NCBI GenBank assembly: GCA_033961575.1
Contig: CM066736.1
Location: 81,120,852 to 81,184,851 of the forward strand
Direction of reading: 5' to 3'
DNA: 64,000 nt
DNA from: Aselliscus stoliczkanus
Taxonomy: Eukaryota; Chordata; Mammalia; Chiroptera; Hipposideridae
Position 1 is the first letter of the stretch, and every line of letters starts with the position of its first letter. The translations under genes were made by a program, and so were the position numbers. The notes below the pieces were generated by a model. The model saw nothing but the letters and a program-made list of their open reading frames with translations, did no database searches and was not told the origin of the DNA. This document shows positions 45,966-57,000 of this stretch, piece after piece.

Positions 45966-46939
45966 ACTGTTTGGTGCTAAGCTGATGCTACTTAATAGGT
46001 CTTAACAGATGTCATACTTTCTTTTTCCCTCCCTCACTTCTTTATTTGTGGTAATTACGTTTGTTATTCCAATTATATAATGAGGAGTCTGAGGGTGAGA
46101 GGATCAAAATAAATTCAAAATTACTCAGAAAGGGAAAGAGCCAGCCTTCACCTGAAGGATCACAGGACTTCAGACCTGAGCTCTTAACCACAGTATTGCT
46201 TTGCCAAGGGAGTTGCCTAGTGCATAGAAGGGCCTGAAATAAACCCCAGATTTGCCTTTCTTCAAAGCTCGTTTTCTATTATGCTACACATACATCTATT
46301 ATATAAAAGAGAAACTTAAATGGAAAGAGTTCACATGCTAACCTAACCTCTTTCTCTCAGCATCCATATCTAATATGCCAGGGTATCTTCAAGTCTCTAA
46401 AATATTTAAGATACATTAATGAGCAGTTGCTTCTCACCATTTCCATCACTACTACAATGGTCCAAGCCACCGCCATCTTTTACCGGGATTACTGCAATAA
46501 CTTTCTAACTCATCTCCCTGCTTACAACTTGCCTAAAACTGAATCTATGCTCAATAGAGCAGCCAGAGTGATCTTTTTAATAAGAATTAAGTTTTGCTCA
46601 AAACTCTGCAGTGGGCCCCCATTGTACTTGAAGTAAAATCCAACTTCTTTCCAATGGCCTGCAAGGACAAGGCCCCCCTAACCAGCTTTCCTATTCTCCC
46701 CCTTTTCTTGTTTGGCTCTGCCTCCAACTACTTTCTCCTTTGTCCACTCTACCCCAGTAATACCAGTTGCCTTGCTTTTTCTCAAACAGTCAGGCAGGCT
46801 TCAGTCTTAAAAGGCCTGGCCTGTGTACTAGAATTCCCTCTTTGGATCAGTCTTTACAGCAATAGCCGCCTGTTTACCTCCCTTATCTCCTTCAATTGTT
46901 TGCCGAAATGTCAGTAAGACTGTCTTGTACACCCAATTT

Positions 46940-46952
46940 AAAATCACAAACT
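46940..46952. repeat. Left TSD of short SINE
   Basis: AAAATCACAAACT, perfectly repeated at 47068-47080. Confidence 0.95.
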
Positions 46953-47067
46953 AGGGCCGGCCGAGTGGCGCGGTGGTTAAGCGCTGGCTTGGGAAGCCAG
47001 CGGCCCCGGTTCCATCCCACATATGAGGGCCAGTGACACTGCCCTCAAAAAACAAAAAACCCCAAAT
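46953..47067 (+). mobile_element. Short tRNA-derived SINE, youngest-looking copy
   Basis: The head reads AGGGCCGGCCGAGTGGCGCG with an A-box-like GAGTGGCGCGGTGGTTAAG. A hairpin-like CTGGCTTGGGAAGCCAG and a B-box-like GGTTCCATCCC follow, then 'gagggccagtgacactgccctc' and an A-rich tail. A perfect 13-bp TSD inside an L2 relic shows clean L1-type retroposition. The preserved CpGs suggest recent age. Confidence 0.95.
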
Positions 47068-47938
47068 AAAATCACAAACTGCCTCCTCCCGTTCTCCATG
47101 TCAACTTCTATCCTGCAATCTGCAATCACTTTACCCTGCTATGCTTTTTGTTTCTTTTCTACCTAACGCTTTTAGTCTTATATTATGTAATATAATTAAT
47201 TACCTATTATTATTATTTACTGTCCATCACCCAGTATTAGAATATAAACTGAAAGAAGTAGGTTTAGTCTGTGTGTTCACTACTGTATCCTTAGCAGCAA
47301 GAAACATGTCTGGAACATAGCAGGCAATCTATAAACATTTGTTGAATGAATGAATGAACTGCCCACTGAGGCAGGGTTTCCACAGTATAGAAACTGTGAA
47401 CAAAGACCAATGTGATTTTGTAATGAATGCAGGCTCTACAAATCATTACTTTTGTGACTGAGAAAATTAATATTTAACTTCCTTAATGTTCTCTGAAATG
47501 ATGAGCAGACTGTCAAGGTCTAATGAAACAACTTTCATTTTTGACAATTTCATGGTTAATTTAGATTCCAACATCTGGCCTCTGGAATGGAGCCAAGAAC
47601 TGGGAATGTACCAAAAGAGGGACAGTATAGAGTTTCTGACCACATGGATTCCAACTACATTTTCTGGATCCATTTATAGCTTCTCTTAAAATGGAGAACT
47701 GCCATTCACAATGAGCTATCTTCCTTCCCCTCTCCACCTGCAGCTATTTATTCTTGCTTCACTCTAAGCATGTGACAGAATTACTTCTCGAATTGCTAGC
47801 AGTCACTGTAGCTGGTGGAGGTTGGGCGGGAGAGGGGGTAAGTTGGCTTTTAGCTAGATTTCAGGCAACAGAGAAAGTCTGTTTTGTGGCTGCCATTTTT
47901 TGATTGGTATTATATGTGGGCATGAGAGAGAAGGGGTG

Positions 47939-48290
47939 TGTTAGTTTGCTAAGGCTGCCATAACAAAGTACCACAGACAGGCTGGCTTAACCAACAGAAA
48001 TTTATGTTCTCACTGTTCTTGGGTAAGAAGTCTGAGATCAAGGTGTTGGCAGGGGTGATTTATTCTGAGGCCTCTCTCCTTGGCTTGTTGTATCCCTGTC
48101 TTCTATGGTTTTCCTTGGTGTGTGCTCATGTCTGTCTCTGAATTTTTTCTTCTTATAAGGACACCAGTTATATTGGAATAATATGACCCCAATCATCCTT
48201 AATTTTATAGAGGCCCCACCTCCAAATACATTCTGAGGTATTCCAATATATGAATTCTGAGGAGACACAGTGAGCCCATAACTGGGAATC
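47939..48290 (-). repeat. MLT1-type MaLR LTR, antisense
   Basis: It has 'gttagtttgctaaggctgccataacaaagtaccacagac', 'aagtctgagatcaaggtgttggcagggg' and 'cttataaggacaccagttatattgg', in antisense MLT1 order. The 109-codon minus-strand frame (48038-48367) is inside this LTR and is not a gene. Confidence 0.88.
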
Positions 48291-48299
48291 ATGTGAATG

Positions 48300-49345
48300 A
48301 AGAGAACAAGAAATTCATTATTTACGTTTGTTAAAGGTGTTTCCTTAATACTTCTTTGCTCGGACAAGTAGAACCATTCTTTGAATCTAAAGGTAAAGTT
48401 ACCAGGACAAGCCAGTCATTCACAATGGCAAATGCCCATTTGGGATGGGTGCACAGGTGTATGGGTGAGGGTGAGTGTTTACTAAATATTGAAGTGCCTT
48501 TTGAGGTCTACCACGCAGAGCCACTTTTAAAAAATTAACAAAAAGTAACAGTTGTAACTGTGAAATAATGGCAAGAATTCTTATTACCAACCTCTTCTGT
48601 CACAAATATAATTGTTTCTTTTCTGCATAATCTGTTTACAAGTTTTGAGTCGATCCCATATTGCCAAAAAGAGTAAAATCAATATCTCTCTGAACAGCTG
48701 AGCTGTGTTGGCAATTCAGTCTGTCTCCTTGTATCTAGCAACATTATATATTTGCTAACTAATGATCAAATAATGAGACTGCTTGAGGGAGCCACTCACT
48801 GCTGCCTTCCAGACTGACACCAGCCCCTTCTCTGGAACAATACTTTCTAAACTCATCTTTTCAAGCAAATTTCCAAGGATTATAAAGCTGGCCTGATGAA
48901 TCTTTCTAGCTAATTACAACCTGTTGTTCTTCCTCACTTAGTGTTTGAACTCACTGACCTATAAGGAAATGTAAGGTCCAGGGTATTTTGCTGTCACTTA
49001 GCATAATTTTTTTAAAAAACATAAACATCAACAAATAGTTATCACCATTCTTTTAAAAATATGACATTTCCTATGTACTGTCACATTGTTAGATATTACC
49101 TTATGTGTACAAAATATTTTTACTATTTATTATCTTTACTATTTTAATGTTTTCAGTAAATAATAAAAATAAGCGCTCTCTTCAAGCGTCATATTTTTCT
49201 GGGGCTGGGAAATCCACGGTTTTTAAAGGGTGATTTTAAATCACATAGCTCATCCTAAAGCTAAGGACACTAATTATTCAGTCCCTGTGATTGTGTGTAT
49301 TTCGTTGTCTGCCACGTGTTAGGATTGATATTTCTGAGCTGGAAC
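48300..49345. other. Mostly unique sequence, nothing recognised
   Basis: The stretch 48580-48970 has high complexity and no repeat signature. It could be conserved noncoding sequence, but I cannot show that. Confidence 0.35.
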
Positions 49346-49362
49346 TCTCTGTGTTAATCAGG

Positions 49363-49545
49363 AGTCAGCAAACTGTGGTGGGGGACAAATCCTTGCCAGC
49401 GGGCTGATTTTGTCAATAAAGTGTAATTGGAGCACAGCCACACCTATTCGTGTACATGGAGTTTAGTCATTGAGACAGAGATTGTATGTCTATGAAGCCT
49501 AAAATACTTATTGCCTCTTTAAAGAAGTTTGCCAATTCCCATATT
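49363..49545 (+). mobile_element. hAT-Charlie type MITE relic
   Basis: Ends 'caggagtcagcaaact' and 'aagtttgccaattccc' are imperfect inverted repeats of the hAT CAGGGGT/AGCAAAC type. Inside are 'aataaagtgtaattggagcacagccacacc' and 'gtctatgaagcctaaaatactta', known from Charlie-derived MITEs. Confidence 0.8.
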
Positions 49546-49559
49546 ATAATAAAAAAGCG

Positions 49560-50985
49560 TACAATAAATATGGCATCTCTATTTTTTATCCCACCTGTTC
49601 AGACAACTAAGTAGGCAAAGACTTGAACTGAAACTGTTTTTATCCTTGATGCATTTTAACCCAGTTGATGCCTTTAAAGAATTTATTGGATTTACTTCCT
49701 TGCCATAAACTTTTAAGGTCAGTTTGTATGGATTTACCTATCTATGGAGAATCGATGCTCATTATTGCCATTTGAAGTGCATTTTGGTTAAATACCATAC
49801 ATTTAAATTGTAGCTGTGTTTATGTAGCTTCTACAATATGATTTCTATGTTTACTATAAAATACTCAGTTTTTATAGTTTTTCTTTTATAATTTAATAAT
49901 AATTATTATTATTGTTATTGTTCTTTCAGTGTCAATTTTGTCTGGAGAGGGGTGCCAAAATGTAAACTGACTGGTAGGTGACACCACATTTCTTAATATG
50001 TTGCATTTTTTAATATCAGATATCCTGGCATGGTGGTTCTCAAAGATAAAAATTAAAACAATGACTTATTGGGAGTTGGGATATTCTATTTTCTTCCTGC
50101 AGATGAAGTACCTACAGAAATATTTTATCTTTTATCCCCTTACTTTATGAAATGAAAGGTGAAATAGCTCAGCTTGCAAAGTGACAAAAGATAAGTGAAT
50201 TAAATGACTTGGAGGACATCTGATATTTGTGTTGTTATGAATTACATTTTAAAGGAAAAAAAAAAGAGTCCATATGAATAAAGGAAAGAAAAAATAAAGA
50301 AACTAATGTGAGAGGAACTATGGATTGTTAAATTTCTATGAATAATTTAATTTGCTTAGATTTTATATATTTTAAATTCTTAGCAGTTGATGAAAAAATA
50401 TGGAACATGTCTGAAATTTATTCTCACATATGCCTTAGAAATATGGAAATGAATGAGTCATTCTTGTTTTAGGATTTGAATAGGATGAAGTATTTAGTTT
50501 CTTTTATACATCACAAGTGATAAACTTTTGTCAGAAAATGTTTCTGATAAACATTAGGTCAGAATGTTTCTCAGTATCGTAGCATGCACATTTAATATTC
50601 AAGTTTAATTTAATCTGGGAGTTAATTTTGAACTAAGTGATTTTGAAAGTTGACTGAATAATTTTAATGGCAGGTAGCATTTTTCTGTTGTTGTATTCAT
50701 GTAGCATTCAAAATGAAATAACCATAATTGCGAAGTCACAGGTTTGATCATAAACCAATGGAAGTCTAGTTTCTTTCCTAATAAATAATTTAGATGTTCT
50801 GTGGATCTATGCTCCTTATGTATCTATGTATTAATAGCTTGGCTGAGAAGCACTACAACAGGAGGAATTTTATTTTTGACTTAAGTGTATAATAAATTAG
50901 ATGGGTTATTCAAGAGGAATTGTTGGTGTTTGCATCTCTATTACTTCATTGAATAATGCAAGATATCATGGGAGACTCATTGAAA
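49560..50985. other. AT-rich unique sequence, nothing recognised
   Basis: About 1.4 kb of AT-rich sequence without clear repeats or frames. Confidence 0.4.
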
Positions 50986-50987
50986 AT

Positions 50988-51031
50988 AATATATATATAT
51001 ACATATATATATATATGTATATATATATATT
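50988..51031. repeat. (TA)n microsatellite, imperfect
   Basis: TA units with two interruptions (TACATA and TATGTA). Confidence 0.9.
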
Positions 51032-51612
51032 TAGTTATGATTTAGAAATTGAAATTTATATTGTCCATATGTGATGCTTTTCTTTTAGATATCTTAGTAA
51101 TGCATTTTTAATCATCTTTGAGAGTGCAAGAGGAAACCTTATTATAGGAGTCAATATAGATATTCTATAGAGCTTACTGCTTGTTACCATTTTATAATAA
51201 ACTTAGTTTGTTCCTATAGCATTTCTCTTTTAAATATTCATTTTGCAAGTGAGACAATGCTATCTGATATCACAGGCAAATATGGTAATGATGAGCAATT
51301 ATAATCTACATTCTAAGTATTGGTTGAGAATATGCTGAAATAAATTGTTCTGAGGGTTTCTTTTGTTTGTTTGTTTGTTTTTAATAGCCCATGAAAACCT
51401 AGGAAAAAATAGAATGAATTAAATGGGAAAAGAAAGAAATTAAATCAATAGAAGATAACAGCAGTTTTAAAGTGAAAGACTAAGTTATTATATGGAAACA
51501 GGAATAATTTTATATGAATAAGCTATCTATAAAGTGGAAAGTCAGGGCATCCAATGCTATGTTTCATTGTTTAATATATCTTAATATTATTTAATTTTAA
51601 TTTTATTTTATT

Positions 51613-51709
51613 TTGAGGGCAGTGTCACTGGCCTTCATATGTCGGACCCCAACCGGGGCCGCTGGCTTCCCAAGCCAGCACTTAACCACCACGCCACTCG
51701 GCCGGCCCT
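51613..51709 (-). mobile_element. Short tRNA-derived SINE
   Basis: Minus-strand head GGGCCGGCCGAGTGGCGTGG, arm CTGGCTTGGGAAGCCAG, B-box-like region and 'gaaggccagtgacactgccctc', then an A-rich tail. An AT-rich repeat, CTTAATATTATTTAA (left) against CTTAAAATTATTTTAA (right), is the probable TSD. Confidence 0.9.
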
Positions 51710-51927
51710 TAAAATTATTTTAAAATAAGGTAAATGAGATATAACGAGACATCTTCCTTGAAAATGTATTACACATGTGTTTGTTACCTTAACAAGGCAC
51801 TCTGATTGGCAGTCATACTACAGAGAACCATAATCTAGGAAATGCTATAAAGGACCTCTTGAAATTTAGTCCGGGGAGAAATAGTTAAATAGCCATGTTG
51901 GTGAAATTGTACAGCCATTTAACGGGC
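51710..51927. other. Short unique stretch
   Basis: Nothing recognised between the SINE and the LTR. Confidence 0.4.
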
Positions 51928-52647
51928 TGTTGCGTCCCGCATGACAGAGTACGTGGGAGTGGAGAAGGGACAGCAAAAGGTTAAGAAAGAGAGAGAGACA
52001 CAACATAGGAGAGAAAACAGTTCAGGGCCAGGAACCCCAGCCTCGTGTACTGGAGTGCCGAATCGGGCCTGACTGATTCTTTTATTATCTTACACATAAG
52101 CCAGGGTCAATGTAGGGTCAATGTAGCTTCCGTGGTCTGTGTGTCTCATACTCGAAAACATAGCTCAGGGCCAAATCACCCACACCTGCAAGTTGCTGTT
52201 ACCGGAGGTCCCATAAGGTTATTGTCATGCACCTCTTAAGAGACAGAACCTCCTCTGCCAAGGCTTACTGATAAGAATGCATGGAGGACAGATATTATCA
52301 TATCCATAGGTCATTTCACAGGCAGGCTGCCAGAACCTGAAGCAAGGGATCCATGCCCTATTTCTGTCAACTTGTGATTCCTCCTATTGGCACCCACTGG
52401 TACCCATTGGCACCCACGGGCACTCACGTGACCATGTCTGGCTTAGGTCATTTCTCTCTTGAGAAATCTTACCCGTCATTGACTAACCAGCCATCCTTTG
52501 GCACCAAGTGGGGACACATATAGTAAGCGTAATATTGAAGTTATGATCTGTCTTTATGGAGAGGTGCATGGGGGCAGGCAGGCTATAATGTGACACGGGT
52601 CCAAAGAAACAGCTTTGGGTTTTAATTCCTTTACCTATCACCTCTCA
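51928..52647 (-). mobile_element. Probable solo LTR of an endogenous retrovirus
   Basis: A GC- and CpG-richer 720-bp block in AT-rich surroundings, with TG...CA ends (TGTTGCGTCC at the left, ACCTCTCA at the right). On the minus strand the order fits U3-R-U5: a long U3 with short GGCACCCA-type repeats (about 52388-52425 on plus), a TATA/poly-A-like ATAATAAAAG at 52080-52089, then a CTCCAGTAC and TGTGTCTCTCTCT run, ending GGGACGCAACA. No gag, pol or env lies next to it, so it would be a recombined solo LTR. A matching short TSD was not found (ACGGGC against TAAGGA), so the exact ends are uncertain. The 64-codon plus-strand frame at 52045-52239 is not a gene. Confidence 0.65.
52075..52090 (-). 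promoter_or_regulatory. TATA/poly-A-like signal of the solo LTR
   Basis: Minus-strand AGATAATAAAAGAATC lies about 150 bp from the U5 end of the LTR, as expected for the U3/R boundary. Some LTRs use one such box both for initiation and as AATAAA. Confidence 0.45.
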
Positions 52648-52682
52648 TAAGGACAATTTATACCAATTGTACCAATGGTACT

Positions 52683-52712
52683 AATACTGGTATCATTTCT
52701 AGTACCAGTATT
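52683..52712. other. 10-bp perfect inverted repeat
   Basis: AATACTGGTA and TACCAGTATT are separated by 10 bp. Extra nearby GGTACT/AGTACC copies make alternative pairings possible. No function inferred. Confidence 0.7.
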
Positions 52713-52714
52713 TC

Positions 52715-53295
52715 TGTATTTCATTTACTACCCCCATTAAGGAATTCATAAGGAATATATAAATCTATATGTTAAATCAGGAGAAAAGTAATGGCTCATT
52801 TGTGGTACTGAACTGGAAACATGAGAAACTGACTGACATTTATGATTCAAATATTTTGTATGTATGAAAGAGTACATTTAACTTTTATAGGTAAGCAGCT
52901 ATTTGCAAACAGTTATAACATGATGAATCAGATGTCAAAAATGATTGTATCAAAGGCTTGCTCCTGGGTCTATGATTATTCCCTCTTGCAATGTAAGAAT
53001 TTCTAACTGGTTTGATTATCCTTTTTGATATGTAAACCTTGATGAACAAGAAAATCATTTGTCTAAAGTAATTTGTTAAAATTTCCCCACCATATAACTC
53101 GTGCTGAAAAATGTTTTCTTGATAATGCCACATACCAATAAAAAGTCCAAAAGGAGATATGAATTCAGTAAAATAATCAACGCTGTGTAAGATTTATATT
53201 TGTCATTAAGTTATGACTGAAGACACAATTTGGATGTTGATGCTTACTGTAAATTAGTCAAAGTTTATTCTCAAGTCACATTTTCTAGCTATATG
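52715..53295. other. AT-rich sequence, nothing recognised
   Basis: No gene or repeat recognised. A minus-strand frame at 52885-53133 (82 codons) has no domain. Confidence 0.35.
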
Positions 53296-53299
53296 TATA

Positions 53300-53415
53300 A
53301 TGTCCTGAGGCTGTGAAGTCTATGTGGACAGAGACTAGGGTTTAACTACTGAATCCTGAGCAAACAGAAAGTGCTTGGAATATAACATACTTTAATAAAT
53401 ATCTGTTGATTTAAT
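53300..53415 (+). repeat. L2 LINE 3' relic
   Basis: It has 'tgtggacagagactaggg', 'ctgaatcctgagcaaacagaaagtgcttgg' and 'ttaataaatatctgttga', the L2 3' end pattern. Confidence 0.7.
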
Positions 53416-53419
53416 AAAT

Positions 53420-54420
53420 TAGTCAGTTATATGTTTGAGGTTGAGACTGTGGGCACACAGAGAGTGTTGTTGTTATTTAATTATAACTTATACAAAACAC
53501 CATGCTTGATTTTGGTAAAGGAACAGTATTGTTTATGTTTAAGATCAAGGGATCTGGAATTTGGGGTTGATAATTTTGGCTTGTACAAAGTAAATGACCT
53601 TGTCTCTCTCTCTCTGTCACATTTTCATTATATCAAAGTACTGAATGAGTGGATCATTTTAATGTGCTTAGTGATGTGCCTTTTACACAATAAACATTGT
53701 GTAGTTATCAGCAATTTTTATTTTCATTGTTGCTGCTGTTGGAAAGCAGACATGCCTTCTTTGCTCGCAGGGTTTGCCTTCTAGTAGGAGAGACAGATCT
53801 AAACAAAACTAACTCTAATATCAAGTATAATACATTTCAGAAGCTTGAAATAGAACACTAGGAGGTATTTAATGCATGAGAATTTTGAACCATTTAATTA
53901 ATGAGGCTGCTGTTTAGCCTGGCCCTGAATGATTTCATATTATTTTGAAATTTCTTATGTATATTTCAGCATCAGAAAATAGCTAGGACAGTGTTCTGGG
54001 GAAGATGAACAGTGACAAGTAGTTAAGCTAAAGAGGCTTGGAAGAGCAACAAAATAGCATTAGCCCTAAATGGCATTTACTAATTGATTTACTAAATAAA
54101 TATCCTGTTTAAAACAGTAATTTTAAGTATTTCCCTGCTAACATTACTTTTTAATTTGGCTTTTAAGGGCATTCATTGTCAAGGTTGAACTCCAATCTTC
54201 TAACATTCCCCACTTACCAGTCCAATTTTGTTTTATGCTGGAGCCATTTATTTTTTTCTCTCTTCCTGAACAGTACTATGTATTTTTTCCCTCTGCTTTC
54301 AAGTATCTTATACCTACCCCTGCACAGGACAAAATTCTAGCCTTCTATATAATTCTTATTTACATGGTATTGCCTTTATAAAGCTTTTTCTGACTTTCTG
54401 TGTCATTTCAAGTTTGGCAG
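53420..54420. other. Unique sequence, nothing recognised
   Basis: A 117-codon plus-strand frame (53431-53784) has no recognisable domain. The rest is AT-rich. Confidence 0.35.
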
Positions 54421-54423
54421 AGA

Positions 54424-54463
54424 CCCCCCCCCCACACACACACACACACCCCACACACACACA
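54424..54463. repeat. C-run and (CA)n microsatellite
   Basis: A run of nine C followed by interrupted CA repeats. Confidence 0.95.
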
Positions 54464-54469
54464 AAGTGG

Positions 54470-54945
54470 AGGATTAAATTCTCAATTTATTTAATCAAGA
54501 GTGGAGAATGTTATTATAGTGAGGCTGGCCATCCAGGACTGGAACAGATGCAGCCTATTTCAAATTCCCTTAGCCCACAAATTCCTAAAGGGTGAGGGCT
54601 GGCATGCACCTGCGAGGGACACTTCCACATACAATAGAATCTTGCTGATTTGGGAAGCTGAATTTCTTACTGGGCCATGATGCTTACATTATTGGTATTT
54701 TCATTACTATCCATGAAGAATTACACATACACTCTATACATGCTTCCATTTAAGGGAAACATTGATGCCCACATTCTGAACTAATTTAAGCAACAGTGAA
54801 GGGGTTTCATCCACTGGGGAAACCAGGAATAGGGTGCTGAATAGTACTTGCATTGAAAGTTCCAGCATTGCAGAAAAGTCATTTTTCAAATGCTTTTATA
54901 TATGATTTGACTTTTTAGCTTCTAGCTCCCACAGCATTTCTTTCT
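54470..54945. other. Unique sequence, nothing recognised
   Basis: No gene or repeat recognised. Confidence 0.35.
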
Positions 54946-54954
54946 ACTGTGAGC

Positions 54955-55310
54955 CAGGCTCAAGGCAGGACACTGCCTCGATACAGCCTTGTCTTCATGG
55001 AGATCATGGTATAGTAGATCAATAGCCAGCTAATTTAAATGCTAATCTGTGTCACCATAGAGACACATACTAAGTGCTATGAAAGTATGTAAATAGGGCA
55101 TCTAATTCACTGTATGCAAATGAGAGGTGCCTTGGAGAAAGTGACACTTGAGGTGTTGGCATGAATTAAGTTGGTGAAGAGACTGGAGAAAGCATTCTAG
55201 GCAAATGAATGCCATATGAAAGGGTCCTTGAATAAAAGTATAATAAATTCAGGGAGCTGCATATAAATCAGCATTCTGGCTTCTGTCTAACTAATGTAAG
55301 AGTGCCTTTT
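54955..55310 (-). repeat. L2 LINE relic, antisense
   Basis: It has 'cagccttgtcttcatggagatcatgg', 'aagtgacacttgaggtgttggcatgaa', 'gaaagcattctaggcaaatgaatg' and 'gaaagggtccttgaa' in antisense L2 order. Confidence 0.7.
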
Positions 55311-55354
55311 TGTACTTGAGAGTCCAAATCATAGTTCATAGTACCTTCTAGTTG

Positions 55355-55366
55355 AGCAAATATTTT
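55355..55366. repeat. Probable left TSD of dimeric SINE
   Basis: AGCAAATATTTT against AGCAAGTGTTTT at 55799-55810, two differences. Confidence 0.6.
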
Positions 55367-55798
55367 CTTTTTGTTTGTTTGTTTGTTTTTTTATTTTTGT
55401 GTGTGTGTTTGTTTTTGTTTGTTTGGTTTTTTTTTTAGATTTTAGTGGGGAAGTGGGGATGGGGAACGGCCAAGTTGTTGTCCTTCAGTCTTAGTTGTGG
55501 AGAGCACAGCTAGCTCAGCTCCAAGTCTAGTCATCATCTGGCCGCCTGTGGGCAGCTCAGGGCATCTCAGCTCAAGGTGCCATATTCAGTCTTAGTTGTG
55601 GTTGGGCGTAGCCCACCATCCCATGCAGAGTCAAACTGGCAACTTTGTTATTAGGAGCACGTGCTCTCACCAACTGAGCCATCCTGCATCATTGGCAGCT
55701 CAGCTCAGGAGCAGCTCACGGCCCATGTGGGAATTGAAACCATGACCCTGTTGCTCAGAGCTCTTGCTCTCAACCAACTGAGCCACTTGGCCAGCCCC
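55367..55798 (-). mobile_element. Long SINE with two tRNA-like heads (about 432 bp)
   Basis: On the minus strand it starts GGGGCTGGCCAAGTGGCTCA and has an A-box-like GGCTCAGTTGGTTGAGAGC and a B-box-like GGTTTCAATTCC. It then has a second unit with GGCTCAGTTGGTGAGAGC and AGTTTGACTCT. The body that follows ('ttagttgtgg', 'aaggacaacaacttgg', 'ccactaaaatct') is shared with the SINE at 20885-21341, whose head is of another type. A T/TTTG-rich tail is at the left end. Confidence 0.85.
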
Positions 55799-55907
55799 AG
55801 CAAGTGTTTTTTGATGAATTACTTACTGTGGTAATATCAATGTGCTGGTGTTCCATTAAAAAAAAGAATGTCTTGATACACTGGAAATATTTTACCTAGA
55901 AACATAC

Positions 55908-55910
<3 letters not shown>

Positions 55911-55949
<39 letters not shown>
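55911..55949. repeat. (GT)n microsatellite
   Basis: About 19 GT units, directly joined to a GA tract. Confidence 0.97.
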
Positions 55950-55950
<1 letters not shown>

Positions 55951-55951
55951 C

Positions 55952-56005
<54 letters not shown>
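55950..56005. repeat. (GA)n microsatellite
   Basis: GA units with one AAA interruption. Frames across both tracts (55837-56092, minus) encode SL and HT repeats and are artefacts. Confidence 0.97.
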
Positions 56006-56008
<3 letters not shown>

Positions 56009-56099
56009 AAGTGTGTTAGAGGATGTTGGTAAGTAGGTGGATGGATAGGCAGACAGACAAACAGACAAAGACACACAGAGGCTTTTAGGCATCTACTAA

Positions 56100-56635
56100 G
56101 GCTTCATCATTAAGGATAATTTTGCACAGAGGTCACATTGTTCTTGTATGTGTGTTTTTTCACAGTCTGCACATGTTTCTGAAAAACTTTCATTTGAGGA
56201 ACGTGCCTTTTATTGTTGACATTTGAGTGATTATCTTATTGACTTACAGCACATTGATTTATGTGAAATGCTTTTTTTAGACACTGGATAAATGCATGTT
56301 GACTGACTGAATTTCACAAACATTTAAGATAAGAATGATGTATATAGTGAAGTCATTTTGCCAACAGGAAACTAACCGGGTGTCAAGATTTGTATACAGT
56401 GTAAATCATAAGGACATGAATGTCTTGAGACTGCCTGGAGGAAGCACACAGATGCACTTTTCTAAGCAACACATTTACTTTTCTGCAGCTTATGGCTGAG
56501 AAAAGGCTTCAGGCAGGGCCAAACAAACTATTTTTGAGATTAACAATAGAGTAAATCCATACTGCATTTTCTATATTTTTATAGCAGCATAGAATATGCT
56601 ACAGAGCAGCATCCACATATCATAGACAAAATAGA
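56100..56635. other. Unique sequence, nothing recognised
   Basis: No gene or repeat recognised. Confidence 0.35.
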
Positions 56636-56636
56636 T

Positions 56637-56745
56637 AAGAGTACATATTTTGGAGTGAGACAGTTCTGCCTGGAGCCGAAACCCGGACTTCATTGTAAAC
56701 ATCTGTATAGCTTTGGATGTGTCTTTTAATTTCTGTAAGGATTGG
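56637..56745 (+). repeat. MIR SINE relic, 5' part
   Basis: It has 'ttttggagtgagacagttctgcctggagccgaaacccgg' and 'agctttggatgtgtcttttaa' in MIR order. Confidence 0.65.
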
Positions 56746-56754
56746 CTTATATCA

Positions 56755-57000
56755 TAGGCTGGAGAATGCCCACCCTACCCCAACAAGATGCCTATATCCT
56801 GATTCCTGAAAGCATGTGTTGCTTCACATGCCAAAAGGGATTTTGCTAAATGTGATTAAGTTAAGGCTCTTGAGATGAAGGTTATTCTGTATTATCTGGA
56901 TGAGCCTAATGTAATCACGAGAGTCCTAATAAGAGTGAGACAAGAGGGCTAGAGTCAGAGATGCAGATAAAATGACAGAAGCAGAAAATGGCACACCATT
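56755..57000 (+). repeat. MaLR (MLT1-like) LTR relic
   Basis: It has 'aagatgcctatatcctgattcctg', 'catgccaaaagggattttgctaaatgtgattaag' and 'gatgagcctaatgtaatcacgagagtcc', in MaLR LTR order. Confidence 0.7.

Larger units (their letters stand above)
46430..47360 (+). repeat. L2 LINE 3' relic split by a SINE
   Basis: About 900 bp of L2: 'gggattactgcaataactttctaactcatctccctgc', 'gagcagccagagtgatctttttaa', then 'tgcaaggacaaggcccccct', and after the SINE 'aatataaactgaaagaagtaggtttagtctgtg'. It ends 'ttgttgaatgaatgaatgaa'. Plus-strand frames (46427-46917) are L2-derived or chance. Confidence 0.85.

Noticed and set aside
46953..47067. A-box and B-box motifs suggesting a tRNA gene
   Set aside because: The poly-A tail, target duplication and several dispersed copies show a SINE, not a functional tRNA gene.
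48038..48367. 109-codon minus-strand frame
   Set aside because: Most of it lies in an MLT1-type LTR. No retroviral or host domain.
55837..56092. Frames encoding SL and HT repeats
   Set aside because: Translation artefacts of GT and GA microsatellites.
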